A stretch of DNA of 64,000 nt, from the NCBI RefSeq assembly GCF_016757735.1, contig NZ_CP068439.1, positions 2,108,001 to 2,172,000 of the forward strand, written 5' to 3'. Shown here one piece after another: positions 24,629-35,822 of the stretch (positions are counted from its first letter, which is position 1; each line of letters opens with the position of its first letter). Position numbers and translations under genes: made by a program. The notes beneath the pieces are model-generated. The model saw only the letters and a program-made list of their open reading frames with translations, searched no databases and was not told the DNA's origin. Source of the stretch: Aequorivita iocasae (GTDB taxonomy: Bacteria; Bacteroidota; Bacteroidia; Flavobacteriales; Flavobacteriaceae).

Positions 24629-26262
24629 TACTGCTTAATAATTTTATAGCTTGTTGTTTTATTGTTTGAAGTGATTGAAGCTATGTACATTCCAGAGGAA
24701 AGTCCCGAAACATCTACACTGTTATTAAGTGTGGTAATTTTGGTTTGAAAAATCTTTTTGCCCAAAACATTGTAAAGGGCAAAATCTGCATTTTCGGCAT
24801 TTTTTGGAAAAGAAATGTTTATTTGCGTAGTTACTGGGTTAGGATATAGTGCAAAGTTATTTTCCTGTAATTGGTCTTCAACACTTAATAGCAATAATGC
24901 TTCCAATGCATCTCCAAAATTTGGAATTCCATAGCCCATATTATCGGTAGGGTTATTATACATTGAGGCAGATTCACGGATTGCCTGCATCACTACATCA
25001 TTCTTTAAATGTGGAACGGCTTGCCAAAGAGAAGCAACGGCACCGGCTGTTATTGGGGATGAAAAAGAAGTTCCGTTTGCATAGCTCAAATTTCCATTAG
25101 CTGTTACAATGGCGGCATCTTCACCTTGAGCCATAACGTCTGGTTTTACTCTACCATCAACCGTTGGTCCATGGGAGCTAAAGCCAGCATAGTTTCCGTT
25201 GGAATCTACCGCACCGATTGTAAAGGCACCTGGGGCATCGCCCGGCGTACCTACGTAACCAAAATTCCAAGGCTGCCCGTCATTTCCAGCTGAAGTTACT
25301 GTGATCATGCCTTTGTCAAAAGCTAGATTTGCGCCACGCGCACCAATAGTGGTTTGTCCATCAAGGTCTGCATAAGAGTGGTCGTATGCTGAGTTGTCAA
25401 AATCTTGATATCCCAGAGAAGTATTAGTTACATAAACTCCCAAACTATCAGCACGTTCTAATGCTTCTACCCAATAGGCTTCTTCGGCGGGAGATTCGTT
25501 ATTATCATCTTCGGTCACAAATAGATAGTACGATGCTCCGGGAGCAGTTCCTACAAATTGACCGTTCAAAAAGGCAGCTGCATCGCTAAATGTAGATGCA
25601 CCGTGATTTCCGGTTCCAGTGGGACTTTCTACGCGGGCGACAAAATCATAATATCCCAATAGTCTTCCTTCATTTCGTAATGTAGCATAGGCGGGGTTGG
25701 TCAACACATTGGGGTAACCATTGTCCATAAATGCTACTATTATATCTTCTCCAATATAATCGTTTTCGTGAAGATAATCCACGTTTATCATTTCAGTTTG
25801 GTTTGCCGCATTGCCATAATTGTAAATGGGGCGTTCTGCTTGTTCAAATTCAAACTTGTCTTGGGTGAATTGTTTTCCGGCTGAGGGTCTGTTCAAAGAT
25901 TTATCGGCAAATTCTATATCTTCCACAAAAGATAGATTCAAAAGTGCATTTATATTATTCTCGGTCCCGCGCACATATACGGCATTCATCCATTTAGACT
26001 TTGCCATAACTGTAATTCCCGTAGCGGCTTCTATGAGTGCCTTTTGAGCTTCATTCAGGGGTACATCGCGTTCATCAATTACAATTCCTTGTGCATTCTT
26101 TCTATCAATAGCCGCTTGGGTCATAATGGTGATAGGGTTGGCCAAAGCCACAGCAACTACTGCTGGATCCTTTGCCTCTAAAAAGACAAGGGCTTCCTCA
26201 GTTTGGGCAAAACCTAGTGTAGAAATAAGAATAACAAATAATAGGGAAAATTTTTTCATCAT
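24628..26262 (-). CDS. Secreted subtilase (S8) with T9SS type A sorting domain
   Basis: The 544-residue protein has a signal peptide (MMKKFSLLFVILISTLGFAQ) and an S8 catalytic domain. The three catalytic positions are visible: Asp in VAFMDNGYPN (DNG, where the family usually has DTG or DSG), His in GNHGASTFS, and Ser in NGTSFSSPITAGAVASL, with the oxyanion Asn in TSAGNDG. The C-terminal 75 residues, starting FALYPNPVTTQINISF and ending SYKIIKQ, are a T9SS sorting domain. The gene follows mnmA by 9 bp and precedes the nitronate monooxygenase gene with a 1-bp overlap, an odd operon mix of a tRNA enzyme, a secreted protease and a flavoenzyme. Confidence 0.92.
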   Translation of the reverse strand: MMKKFSLLFVILISTLGFAQTEEALVFLEAKDPAVVAVALANPITIMTQAAIDRKNAQGIVIDERDVPLNEAQKALIEAATGITVMAKSKWMNAVYVRGTENNINALLNLSFVEDIEFADKSLNRPSAGKQFTQDKFEFEQAERPIYNYGNAANQTEMINVDYLHENDYIGEDIIVAFMDNGYPNVLTNPAYATLRNEGRLLGYYDFVARVESPTGTGNHGASTFSDAAAFLNGQFVGTAPGASYYLFVTEDDNNESPAEEAYWVEALERADSLGVYVTNTSLGYQDFDNSAYDHSYADLDGQTTIGARGANLAFDKGMITVTSAGNDGQPWNFGYVGTPGDAPGAFTIGAVDSNGNYAGFSSHGPTVDGRVKPDVMAQGEDAAIVTANGNLSYANGTSFSSPITAGAVASLWQAVPHLKNDVVMQAIRESASMYNNPTDNMGYGIPNFGDALEALLLLSVEDQLQENNFALYPNPVTTQINISFPKNAENADFALYNVLGKKIFQTKITTLNNSVDVSGLSSGMYIASITSNNKTTSYKIIKQ

Positions 26263-26271
26263 AATATTTTT

Positions 26272-27462
26272 TTAAGAGATTACGCCGCTCCCCAATAATT
26301 CATTTCCAAAATACCAGGCAACAAATTGGCCTTCGGTTATGGCGGATTGCGGGTTTTCAAATATAACATAAAGTCCGGAAACTGTGGCGTGTATTATGGC
26401 TTTTTCCAAAGGCTGTCTATAACGGATACGCGCCATGACCTCCATTTTTTGGTTTTCGGAAAGCTTGAGGTCTTCGCGAATCCAGTGGACTTCTTCTTTT
26501 TTTACAAAAAGTCCACGACGGTAAAGCCCTGGATGCTTTTTTCCTTGTCCAGTGTAAATTACATTTTCGTTTACATCTGTAGCAATAACAAACAAAGGTT
26601 CTTTTGTTCCCCCAACGGCCAATCCTTTTCGTTGTCCATTTGTAAAATAGTGCGCTCCTTGATGCGTACCAATTTTTTTGCCATCGGACAGTGAATAGGT
26701 GTGTTTTGTCGACAGATATTCCAATTCTTCTGCTTCGGAAGTAAAATTGGGAGGTGCTAATGTGTATTCCTCAAAATCTGAAGGCACTTCTACTATAATG
26801 CCATCCTTAGGAGCCAATTTCTGTTGAAGGAATTCTGGCAGCCTCACTTTTCCGATAAAGCACAAGCCTTGGGAGTCACGTTTTTCAGCTGTAATTAAAT
26901 TTTGTTCCGAAGCTATCTTTCTCACTTCTGGTTTTAGTAATTCACCAATAGGGAAGAGTGTTTTTGAAAGCTGATCTTGTGAGAGTTGGCAGAGAAAATA
27001 CGATTGATCCTTGTTTGGATCTTTCCCTGAAAGCAATTGATAGATTTCCTTACCATCCTTCTCGATACTACCTTTGCGGCAATAGTGACCTGTAGCAACA
27101 AAATCAGCTCCAAGTCCGAGGGCAATTTTCATAAATACGTCAAATTTTATCTCACGGTTGCAAAGCACGTCTGGGTTTGGGGTACGTCCCATTTGGTACT
27201 CTCGGAACATATAGTCAACAATACGTTCTTTATATTGTTCGCTTAAGTCTACCGTTTGAAAGGGAATGCCTAATTTTTCTGCGACAAGCATTGCATCGTT
27301 GCTGTCTTCCAGCCAAGGACATTCATCAGAAATTGTTACTGAATCGTCATGCCAATTCTTCATAAATAGTCCAATAACATCATAGCCCTGTTCTTTTAAA
27401 AGATAAGCTGCAACGCTGGAATCTACGCCTCCGCTAAGACCGACAACTACTCGTTTTTTCAT
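26272..27462 (-). CDS. mnmA: tRNA-specific 2-thiouridylase
   Basis: MnmA adds sulfur to U34 of tRNAs for Lys, Glu and Gln, using a relay persulfide. The 396-residue protein starts [20 protein letters not shown] with the PP-loop SGGVDSS at 10-16. The catalytic Cys is in [14 protein letters not shown] (C101) and the second Cys is in [10 protein letters not shown] (about 200), so both thiolation cysteines are present. A C-terminal beta-barrel domain follows. It is the first gene of an apparent three-gene unit with the subtilase and nitronate monooxygenase. Confidence 0.96.
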   Translation of the reverse strand: MKKRVVVGLSGGVDSSVAAYLLKEQGYDVIGLFMKNWHDDSVTISDECPWLEDSNDAMLVAEKLGIPFQTVDLSEQYKERIVDYMFREYQMGRTPNPDVLCNREIKFDVFMKIALGLGADFVATGHYCRKGSIEKDGKEIYQLLSGKDPNKDQSYFLCQLSQDQLSKTLFPIGELLKPEVRKIASEQNLITAEKRDSQGLCFIGKVRLPEFLQQKLAPKDGIIVEVPSDFEEYTLAPPNFTSEAEELEYLSTKHTYSLSDGKKIGTHQGAHYFTNGQRKGLAVGGTKEPLFVIATDVNENVIYTGQGKKHPGLYRRGLFVKKEEVHWIREDLKLSENQKMEVMARIRYRQPLEKAIIHATVSGLYVIFENPQSAITEGQFVAWYFGNELLGSGVIS

Positions 27463-27538
27463 AAAAATTTAAGAATGTAAAGATTATAGATTTGTGACTA
27501 TAACTGTCGGGAGATTGTTTCCAAACTTACTCCGCGTA

Positions 27539-28228
27539 CTATTTATCCTTTTTCGGGTATGTTTCCTCCAAAATCACTTCTCCGTTTTTGTAGTATTTCC
27601 AAAGGCCGTTTTTTCTATCGTCTTTGTAAAACCCTTCAATTACCACATTACCGTAGGCATCATAATATAAAGCTGGCCCCTGTAGTTGGTCTTCCTTATA
27701 AAGGAGTTTTTTTAACATTACACCCTCGGGAGAATAATAAACGTCTTCGCCTTCCTTTATGCCGTTTTTATAGTGGGTTTCCTGTGTAACTATCCCGTTG
27801 GGGTAATATGTTATCACTTTTCCTTCCAGTTTACCTTTTACATACTGCTCACGGGTCATAACATTTTTCGTGTTCTCGTGATAATAAATCCATTCGCCAA
27901 TGCGGTCTTTACCCTGCATTTCTCCTTCGCTAACGAGTTTCCCTTTTATGGTGAAGTATTTTACGTGGGCAAGACCATCCTTCCCTTTAAAACTTTTTAT
28001 GACCGTGGGTTGCCCTTTACAGTCTTCACAATAAAACTTGAACTCGCCAACCTCCTTTCCGTGTTCAAAGGTTCCTTCATAGCGAAGCTGGTTGGTGCCT
28101 TCATACATTTTTTTCCAAATGCCATGACGCTTTCCCTGGGCGTCCATTTGGTTAATTTCACTTTGTGAAAAAGCAGAATGGGAGCAGAGTATTATTCCGA
28201 AGAAGAAGATTAAAGCAGTTTTTTTCAT
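27539..28228 (-). CDS. Secreted MORN-like / YwqK-type repeat protein
   Basis: The 229-residue protein has a signal peptide (to about SAFSQ) and then repeated short motifs of the MORN-variant type, such as GKRHGIWKKMYEG, KGKLEGKVITYYPNG, KNGIKEGEDVYYSPEG and RKNGLWKYYKNGEV. These are YwqK-like beta-hairpin repeats. Bacterial proteins of this type are common in Bacteroidota and are often labelled toxin-antitoxin YwqK antitoxins; the periplasmic location predicted here makes that label doubtful. Function unknown. It is on the same strand as yidC, 75 bp downstream of it. Confidence 0.8.
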   Translation of the reverse strand: MKKTALIFFFGIILCSHSAFSQSEINQMDAQGKRHGIWKKMYEGTNQLRYEGTFEHGKEVGEFKFYCEDCKGQPTVIKSFKGKDGLAHVKYFTIKGKLVSEGEMQGKDRIGEWIYYHENTKNVMTREQYVKGKLEGKVITYYPNGIVTQETHYKNGIKEGEDVYYSPEGVMLKKLLYKEDQLQGPALYYDAYGNVVIEGFYKDDRKNGLWKYYKNGEVILEETYPKKDK

Positions 28229-28303
28229 CGTTCATTTACTTAAAAAGCAAACGTTTAAATTTAAAATCTATTTTTTAAATCGTTTTAAATCTAATTTTAA
28301 AAA

Positions 28304-30184
28304 CTAACGTTTTCCGACTTTTTTCTGTTGCTCTGCCTGTTCCATCATCTCGGCCATTTTTCGCTGAAATTTGTTTTGTTTCTTTGGCGTGGCTTTTTTC
28401 ACCTGAATTTTAGCGTGAACTTTGTCTTCATCAATAATGAAGTTTTTGATTACAAGCATAATACCAATGGTAATGAGGTTTGAAACAAAATAATACAGTG
28501 AAAGTCCACTCGCATAGTTATTGAAGAATACCAACATAAACAGGGGCGAGAGGTACATTAGGAATTTCATGTTTGGCATACCGGGCTGTTGCTGTTGCTG
28601 CATATTCTGGCCCATTGTCATCATCATATAAACAAAGATGGCGATGGATGCCAAAATAGGGAAGAGGCTCACGTGATCTCCATAAAATGGAATATGGAAC
28701 GGCAGCTCTGCAATGGTGTCATAACTTGAAAGGTCATCTGCCCAAAGGAAACTTTTCTGCCTTAAATCAAAAGCCGATGGGAAAAACGTAAACAGCGCAT
28801 AAAATACCGGAATTTGCAGCAAAGCTGGCAAGCAACCCTTTAGCGGACTGGCTCCAGCAGAGTTTTGCAGCTTCATGGTTTCCTGTTGTATTTTTAAGCT
28901 ATTGCCTTTGTATTTTTCTTTTATTTCGTCAAGTTCTGGTTTCAACACCTTCATCTTTGCCTGTGCCAAATACTGTTTGTACTGCACTGGGGAAAGCAAA
29001 AGTTTTATAAGAATTGTCAAAACAATAATTGCGATTCCCGCAGGAAGGAAATCGCTCAAAAAGCCGAATAACGGTATGATAATATATTTGTTTATCACAC
29101 CAAAAATACCCCAACCCAGAGGCATGGCTTCATCCAGATTCCTGCCGTATTTTTTAAAAATCTGATAGTCCGATGGGCCGTAGTACATATTCATGTCATA
29201 AGACAAGGCACCATTTTTTGGCTCCAAAAGCATTTTTGCACCGTATTGTTTTGTAAATGTGGTATCTACTTCTTCATCTTTTACCAAATCAACCGAGGTC
29301 AATTTCACTTCTTTAAACGGAGTGTCGGTAAGTAGCATGGAGCTAAAGAAGTGTTGGCGGAAGTTCATCCAAGTAACGTCCTTCTCCAATTCATCATCTT
29401 CGCCTGAAGGAGAAAGTTTTGAATGCTTTTCATCATCGTATTCATACGTTAAGCGCGAATAGCGGTTTTCGTACGAAATACTTTTGGCGTGACGATACCC
29501 CTTCAACTGCCAATCCAAATACATAGGCTGCGAAGTGTTGATAATACCATCCAGTCCTTGGCTATTGATGCTGAAGTCCATCATATATTCGCCCGGGTGC
29601 AAGGTGTAGCGGTATTCAATAAAACCATTTTCTGAAGTTTTGAGCTTCATGGAAAGCACTTGGTCTTCTCCATTTTTGCTCAATGTAGGTTCAAAATAGA
29701 GCTCTTGTGAGTTTAAGGTTCTATTTTCAGATGCAAACTGAAGATTTAAGGAAGCTGTTCCATCTTTTATCAAATAAACAGGAACTGAATCATATTTGGT
29801 AAATTTCTTAAGAAGGGCTTCGGTTATGTATCCACCTTTATTGCTCACTTCCAAATAAAGCACATCATTTTCCAAAACGGTTGTACCTTCAGTGGCAGAA
29901 GGAAGTGTTTCTGAATATGCAAAGGAGCCCAGTTTGTTTTTTAATTGCTCAAAAGCCAGCGAGTCGCCTTTCACAGTCATAGAGTCTGTTGTAGCTTGTG
30001 CTAGGGTAACTTCCTCTGTGGTTTTTGATGCTTGAGCTTCTTTTTTGGCAGCGGCTTCGGTTTTGGCTTTTTCTGCCTGAATTTCTTCCTCGGTGGGTTT
30101 GTTTATATAAAGCATCCAGATTAGGATTCCACCGATTAATAAAAAGCCTATGAGTGAGTTAAGGTCGAATTTTTTTTGTTCCAT
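28304..30184 (-). CDS. yidC: Membrane protein insertase YidC
   Basis: YidC inserts and folds inner-membrane proteins with or without SecYEG. The 626-residue length and layout fit the Gram-negative type: an N-terminal helix (IGFLLIGGILIWMLYI), a long low-complexity linker, a periplasmic beta domain (about 80-330), then the five-helix core with QYLAQAKMKVLKPELDEIK and ASPLKGCLPALLQIPVFYAL. The C-terminal tail is basic (ATPKKQNKFQRKMAE), as needed for ribosome contact. It lies just downstream of pyrG on the same strand (99-bp gap). Confidence 0.97.
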   Translation of the reverse strand: MEQKKFDLNSLIGFLLIGGILIWMLYINKPTEEEIQAEKAKTEAAAKKEAQASKTTEEVTLAQATTDSMTVKGDSLAFEQLKNKLGSFAYSETLPSATEGTTVLENDVLYLEVSNKGGYITEALLKKFTKYDSVPVYLIKDGTASLNLQFASENRTLNSQELYFEPTLSKNGEDQVLSMKLKTSENGFIEYRYTLHPGEYMMDFSINSQGLDGIINTSQPMYLDWQLKGYRHAKSISYENRYSRLTYEYDDEKHSKLSPSGEDDELEKDVTWMNFRQHFFSSMLLTDTPFKEVKLTSVDLVKDEEVDTTFTKQYGAKMLLEPKNGALSYDMNMYYGPSDYQIFKKYGRNLDEAMPLGWGIFGVINKYIIIPLFGFLSDFLPAGIAIIVLTILIKLLLSPVQYKQYLAQAKMKVLKPELDEIKEKYKGNSLKIQQETMKLQNSAGASPLKGCLPALLQIPVFYALFTFFPSAFDLRQKSFLWADDLSSYDTIAELPFHIPFYGDHVSLFPILASIAIFVYMMMTMGQNMQQQQQPGMPNMKFLMYLSPLFMLVFFNNYASGLSLYYFVSNLITIGIMLVIKNFIIDEDKVHAKIQVKKATPKKQNKFQRKMAEMMEQAEQQKKVGKR

Positions 30185-30283
30185 CTTTTATTTCTTCTTT
30201 TGAAATCAATCAAAAGCATATTAACGTTAATGCTCTTTGGCAGGGCAATAATCCCGCCTTTTCTTTTATTGCGTCAAATTGTC

Positions 30284-31948
<1,665 letters not shown>

Positions 31949-32001
31949 TTATTATGGAAAGGAAAGGGATAAAGTTTAAAATGTGGCACCTCCAAATCAA
32001 A

Positions 32002-32655
32002 CTATTGAGCTGGCTGTTTTTGACCAATTAGTAGTGTATTGGTTCCGTTTATTTTTTTATAAACTTTAAGCTCAAAATCGCTCCCAAAATTTGAGATAAT
32101 TTTTTCAGCGGTTCCCGACTCGTTTTTCAAGTTTACCCCGATATTAAAAATTAACCAACCACTTTTACAGAGTAATTTTGAAATATTCTTACAAAATTCT
32201 GTTCCATAAAAGATGTGAGGTACCTTGGTGTCTATAAAGAGGTCTATAATTATCAATTGAAATTTTTCCCTACAGGTTTTTACATAATGAAACGCATCGT
32301 CTTCTTTAATCTGGAGGTTTTTGGAAGCAGATATTCCAAATTCTTCTTTTGCAAGTCTTATAATTTCGGGATCAATTTCAACAGCAGTTATATTTTTGTG
32401 GTAATCAAATGTTTCACGAAGCGAATGAATGATACTTCCGCCGCCCATTCCCAAAAGTAAAATATTTTCTACTGTATTTAAATCAATTTTGGTCAGTCCA
32501 ATTTCCAATATTTTTTGAAGCGAACCGTAGGAGTAATTTGCGTTTTCGGTATCCAAAACCTTTTTACCGTTCACGTAAGTAATTTCCAAAGTTCCATTAA
32601 TTGTTGAAGAAAAGCGCCGTGTAGTGGGCCAAATGTAGCTGAAAAGCTTCTTCAT
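32002..32655 (-). CDS. Spermidine-synthase-like SAM-dependent methyltransferase fold protein
   Basis: The 217-residue protein has a Rossmann SAM/decarboxy-SAM binding site NILLLGMGGGSIIHSL (about 64-79), an acidic ribose ligand in ITAVEIDPEIIRLA, and LIIIDLFID as the next strand. The order fits spermidine-synthase-like proteins. The N-terminal part is shorter than in real spermidine synthases and key putrescine-binding residues are not obvious, so polyamine synthesis is uncertain. Its ATG overlaps the stop of the DUF3820 gene by 4 bp (ATGA), so it is translated as the last gene of an overlapping three-gene unit. Confidence 0.72.
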   Translation of the reverse strand: MKKLFSYIWPTTRRFSSTINGTLEITYVNGKKVLDTENANYSYGSLQKILEIGLTKIDLNTVENILLLGMGGGSIIHSLRETFDYHKNITAVEIDPEIIRLAKEEFGISASKNLQIKEDDAFHYVKTCREKFQLIIIDLFIDTKVPHIFYGTEFCKNISKLLCKSGWLIFNIGVNLKNESGTAEKIISNFGSDFELKVYKKINGTNTLLIGQKQPAQ

Positions 32656-32879
32656 TTTTTTATCAATTTTTGCACCAATCCTTCCAAACCGTTCAATTTC
32701 AGTTCATACATTTCGGCCATCATTCTGCCAAGTTTTCCCTCGGGGAAACCTTTTTGTTTAAACCATACAAAGTAATATTCGGGAATATTTGCAAGGTAAT
32801 AGCCTTCGTACTTGCCGAAGGGCATTTTGTAGTTTGCCAATTCCACCAAGTGGTTGGGGTCGGGCTTATTTCCAAGCAT
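32652..32879 (-). CDS. DUF3820 family small protein
   Basis: The 75-residue product contains YKMPFGKYEGYYLANIPEYY and WFKQKGFPEGKLG, the defining pattern of DUF3820 (described in databases as a putative quorum-sensing-regulated virulence factor, a label with little support in flavobacteria). Small, soluble and cytosolic. Its start overlaps the preceding DUF922 gene by 14 bp and its stop overlaps the next gene by 4 bp, which implies coupled translation. Confidence 0.85.
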   Translation of the reverse strand: MLGNKPDPNHLVELANYKMPFGKYEGYYLANIPEYYFVWFKQKGFPEGKLGRMMAEMYELKLNGLEGLVQKLIKK

Positions 32880-33396
32880 CGTATGCAGCTAATTGTTGGG
32901 CAATATATTTTTGCCAGAAAATTTCTTTCTCTTCATTGCGGGAATGATCGCTCTCAGCATCAAATTTGTTTTGCATTGCGCGTCTTTTTTGCTCTACCTG
33001 TTTGTAAATACCTTCTATTTCTGACTTTATTCTTTTAGTGAATTTTTTTCCTTGAAGGTTTTTACGGAGTATGCGGGCGTGCAGTTCCGAAATGTCAAAA
33101 TGGGCCTGTTCGTGTCTTAAAATATGGGCGTTCACTCTTTGGGGCATGTACCACGAACCTTCTGGGCTAAAAAAACTATCCACGGAATATTCCACATTTA
33201 TATCCCCGTTTTGTATGGAATATGAGTATTGAAAACTGATACCAGTATTGGTGCTGGCTACAAAACTTGCGCTCGGAATTGGCTTTCCGCGGAAGTCATT
33301 CCAACTGAGTTTTTGGTTTTCATTCCACAAGATTTTTTCGGTATTAAGCTGTGGAACAAAAAGAAAGAAAAATATGAAGATTATGAGTAGTTTCAT
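32866..33396 (-). CDS. DUF922-family secreted protein with HExxH motif
   Basis: The 176-residue protein has a signal-peptide-like N-terminus (KLLIIFIFFFLFVPQLNT), then WNENQKLSWNDFRGKPIPSA, a segment typical of DUF922 proteins. HILRHEQAHFDISEL contains HEQAH, an HExxH zinc motif, so it may be a periplasmic metallopeptidase. The C-terminus is highly charged. It is the first gene of the overlapping three-gene unit. Confidence 0.8.
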   Translation of the reverse strand: MKLLIIFIFFFLFVPQLNTEKILWNENQKLSWNDFRGKPIPSASFVASTNTGISFQYSYSIQNGDINVEYSVDSFFSPEGSWYMPQRVNAHILRHEQAHFDISELHARILRKNLQGKKFTKRIKSEIEGIYKQVEQKRRAMQNKFDAESDHSRNEEKEIFWQKYIAQQLAAYDAWK

Positions 33397-33468
33397 AATT
33401 TATGGAATATCAAAAACAATATCTAAAATTCATTGGGCATTGCAGTTGAACTGGCAATTGCTATTACT

Positions 33469-33873
33469 TCATCCCCAATTAAAGGAAATTATTTTTTCAA
33501 TATCTGGATGAAGGCTATAAAGCACCGGGCAGGTTCTAGCGGTATTCTCCAATATTTTTCGTGCTTTTTCCTCTATGCCCGTAGGAAAATCCAGAACAAT
33601 TTCAATTTTCGAAATGCGCCGTGGTTCTGCAGCCATTGTTTTGGTAACCATCGCGGTAGTGCCGTCAATGCTCACTTCCATATCGCGCGCCTTGATACCC
33701 ATAACCGTAAGCATGCAGTTGGCAAGCCCAGTGGCTACGGTATCTGTGGGTGAAAAAGCTTCGCCTTTTCCGTTATTGTCCGTTGGGGCATCCGTGATGA
33801 ACTTGTCACCCGATTTTAGATGCTCATTTTCGGTGCGAAGATTTCCGAGATAGGTTACTTTGGCGGTGCTCAT
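33469..33873 (-). CDS. OsmC-family peroxide-reductase-like protein
   Basis: The 134-residue protein has the two redox cysteines expected for OsmC/Ohr enzymes: C53 in GLANCMLTVM and C115 in ARTCPVLYSL. These reduce organic hydroperoxides through a thiol cycle in the cytosol. Its closeness to bacillithiol genes in the same window is suggestive only. The start overlaps the stop of the LysM lipoprotein gene by 4 bp (ATGA), the end of an apparent guaA operon. Confidence 0.92.
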   Translation of the reverse strand: MSTAKVTYLGNLRTENEHLKSGDKFITDAPTDNNGKGEAFSPTDTVATGLANCMLTVMGIKARDMEVSIDGTTAMVTKTMAAEPRRISKIEIVLDFPTGIEEKARKILENTARTCPVLYSLHPDIEKIISFNWG

Positions 33874-35804
33874 TCTACAACATCAAATTTAAGTTCGTCG
33901 TTATATTTTAAAATATAGGCAGCTTCGTTGCAGTAGCCTTCGGTTTTCGATTTTTCATATCGAAATTTATTTTCAATATAAACCGTTTCGCTTTCGGGCA
34001 GTATGGCATCGTAAATATCTTTTTCCGAAGCCAATCGCAGCAATACATCATAGGTTACGTCAAAGCCCCGAATGGCATATCTGTTGGGAAGTACGCCGTA
34101 TTTGTTTTTGTAACTTATTAAGAAAGGGATGCGGTCTTCGGGGTTAATATTTTTGTTTACGGATGGGAAAGTGAAGTTCAGCTTTGCCAATCGCATACTG
34201 GAAACCTCGTGCCATTCATATGCATCATTTTTGTTCAAAGTGAATAAGCGCATTTTATAATTATTGGGCATTGCGGAAAGTACATTTACGGCACTACTTA
34301 CCAATATGGGGTTTTCAGATTCTAGAATTACCCAATTTTCCATCCCCTCAGAAGCTACCGCTGTTATGTCACTTGCTTGAATGTATCCGCTGCCTCTGGG
34401 CGATACCGTTTTTGCTGTTGGAATAGCAGTTTGAATCATTTCTTTTTGCTTCACTCTTTTGCTATCTGAAATAATAATGATATTTTTCCCTGCACTGTTT
34501 TCTTTTAGATAGCGAATCATTGTTTTTTGAAGCACGGCATCGGTGGGAAGCGTCTGAAAAAGATTGTCGTTCATTGCCATTTCCCTGTTGCTCAATGGTG
34601 AAAAAACCGGAATTTTTTCACCTTTGAGCATAGCTGAAGCCTTTTCCACATTTTTTTGAAGAAGCGGGCCAATTACGGCATCTACATTTTTGAACTCATT
34701 TCTTGAAATAATGGAAGCTACTTTGCTGTCGCTTTTTTCGGTATCATACACGTTTAATGTTACCGAAATGCCGTTATCTTTTGCAAACTCTGCTGCCAGC
34801 AAAGCACCACTATAAAAATCCAAAGCCACCCGAAGGGTTGGATCCTTTTTTAATAAATCTTGGTCATTGCTGGTAGAGTCATTAACATTTCGCATTAAAC
34901 GGAAAGGGAGCATCAATGCTACCGTTTTCATTTTTTTGTTTTCAATTCTTTTTTCTAGATCGATGACCGAAATATCAGCTTGTGAAATTGCGGTTTCGTC
35001 TTTTGGCAATTTAAGAATCATGCCATCTTTCAAACCATCTTTTGCATATGGGTTAAGCGCTATTATTTCTTCTTCGGAAAGCCCAAATTTTACTTTTAGC
35101 CTATAATAGCCTTCTTTTGGTTTTACTTCGTAATACTGAAAATTTTCTTCGTCAATTTCAGCATTTTCGATTACTGCTTTATCTGGAACGACTAGGGTTG
35201 TGCCCACTTTTAAGCTTTCGCCTAAATCTGGATTTAAATCTTCCAGTTCGGCAATGGAAATTCCAAATTTTCTGGCGATCCCGAATTTAGTTTCCTTCGC
35301 CTTAACGGTATATTGTTGGGTGCCGGGTAAAGTGTTTCCAATATTTGTATTAGTATTCCCAGTATTATTGGAAGCGGCGGGAATCAACAATCGCTCACCT
35401 TTTCTGAGGCCACGGGAATACAATTCCTTATTTAATTTTTTTATATCGTCAACACTTACGTTGTAGAGTTGCGCAATGCCATAGAGTGTTTCCTTTTTTT
35501 TTACTTTATGGTCGCGGTAATTGTTGTTGTTTGTTCCCGAACTTATTACACTGCTGGAGGGAATGATGAGCACACTGTTAACCTTTAATTCATTTCTGGA
35601 ATCGGGGTTGAGATTATAAATAGTTTCTTCGGATATATTATACTTTTTTGCAATGCTATAAACGGTCTCGCCCTTTTGCACAGCGTGGCTTTTGTATTGT
35701 TGCTGGGCCGCAGAACCACAACTTACCATAAAAAGTACGGTTACCGAAACGTATATTAAACACTTCAACATAGAGATAATCAATTTTTTAGATTTGCCAA
35801 ACAT
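33870..35804 (-). CDS. Lipoprotein with four LysM domains and a periplasmic-binding (PBP1) domain
   Basis: The 644-residue protein has a lipoprotein signal (VSVTVLFMVSCGSAAQ). Four LysM-type modules follow: HAVQKGETVYSIAKKYN, HKVKKKETLYGIAQLYN, YTVKAKETKFGIARKFG and a degenerate YEVKPKEGYYRLKVKFG. They span roughly residues 35-265. The rest, from KTVALMLPFRL, is a type 1 periplasmic-binding fold like those of LpoA and amino-acid receptors, with NVDAVIGPLLQKNVEKAS. A peptidoglycan-bound sensor or regulator of wall synthesis is a reasonable guess. It follows guaA by 18 bp and overlaps osmC. Confidence 0.88.
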   Translation of the reverse strand: MFGKSKKLIISMLKCLIYVSVTVLFMVSCGSAAQQQYKSHAVQKGETVYSIAKKYNISEETIYNLNPDSRNELKVNSVLIIPSSSVISSGTNNNNYRDHKVKKKETLYGIAQLYNVSVDDIKKLNKELYSRGLRKGERLLIPAASNNTGNTNTNIGNTLPGTQQYTVKAKETKFGIARKFGISIAELEDLNPDLGESLKVGTTLVVPDKAVIENAEIDEENFQYYEVKPKEGYYRLKVKFGLSEEEIIALNPYAKDGLKDGMILKLPKDETAISQADISVIDLEKRIENKKMKTVALMLPFRLMRNVNDSTSNDQDLLKKDPTLRVALDFYSGALLAAEFAKDNGISVTLNVYDTEKSDSKVASIISRNEFKNVDAVIGPLLQKNVEKASAMLKGEKIPVFSPLSNREMAMNDNLFQTLPTDAVLQKTMIRYLKENSAGKNIIIISDSKRVKQKEMIQTAIPTAKTVSPRGSGYIQASDITAVASEGMENWVILESENPILVSSAVNVLSAMPNNYKMRLFTLNKNDAYEWHEVSSMRLAKLNFTFPSVNKNINPEDRIPFLISYKNKYGVLPNRYAIRGFDVTYDVLLRLASEKDIYDAILPESETVYIENKFRYEKSKTEGYCNEAAYILKYNDELKFDVVE

Positions 35805-35822
35805 AGTCTCGATTTCATTTTG

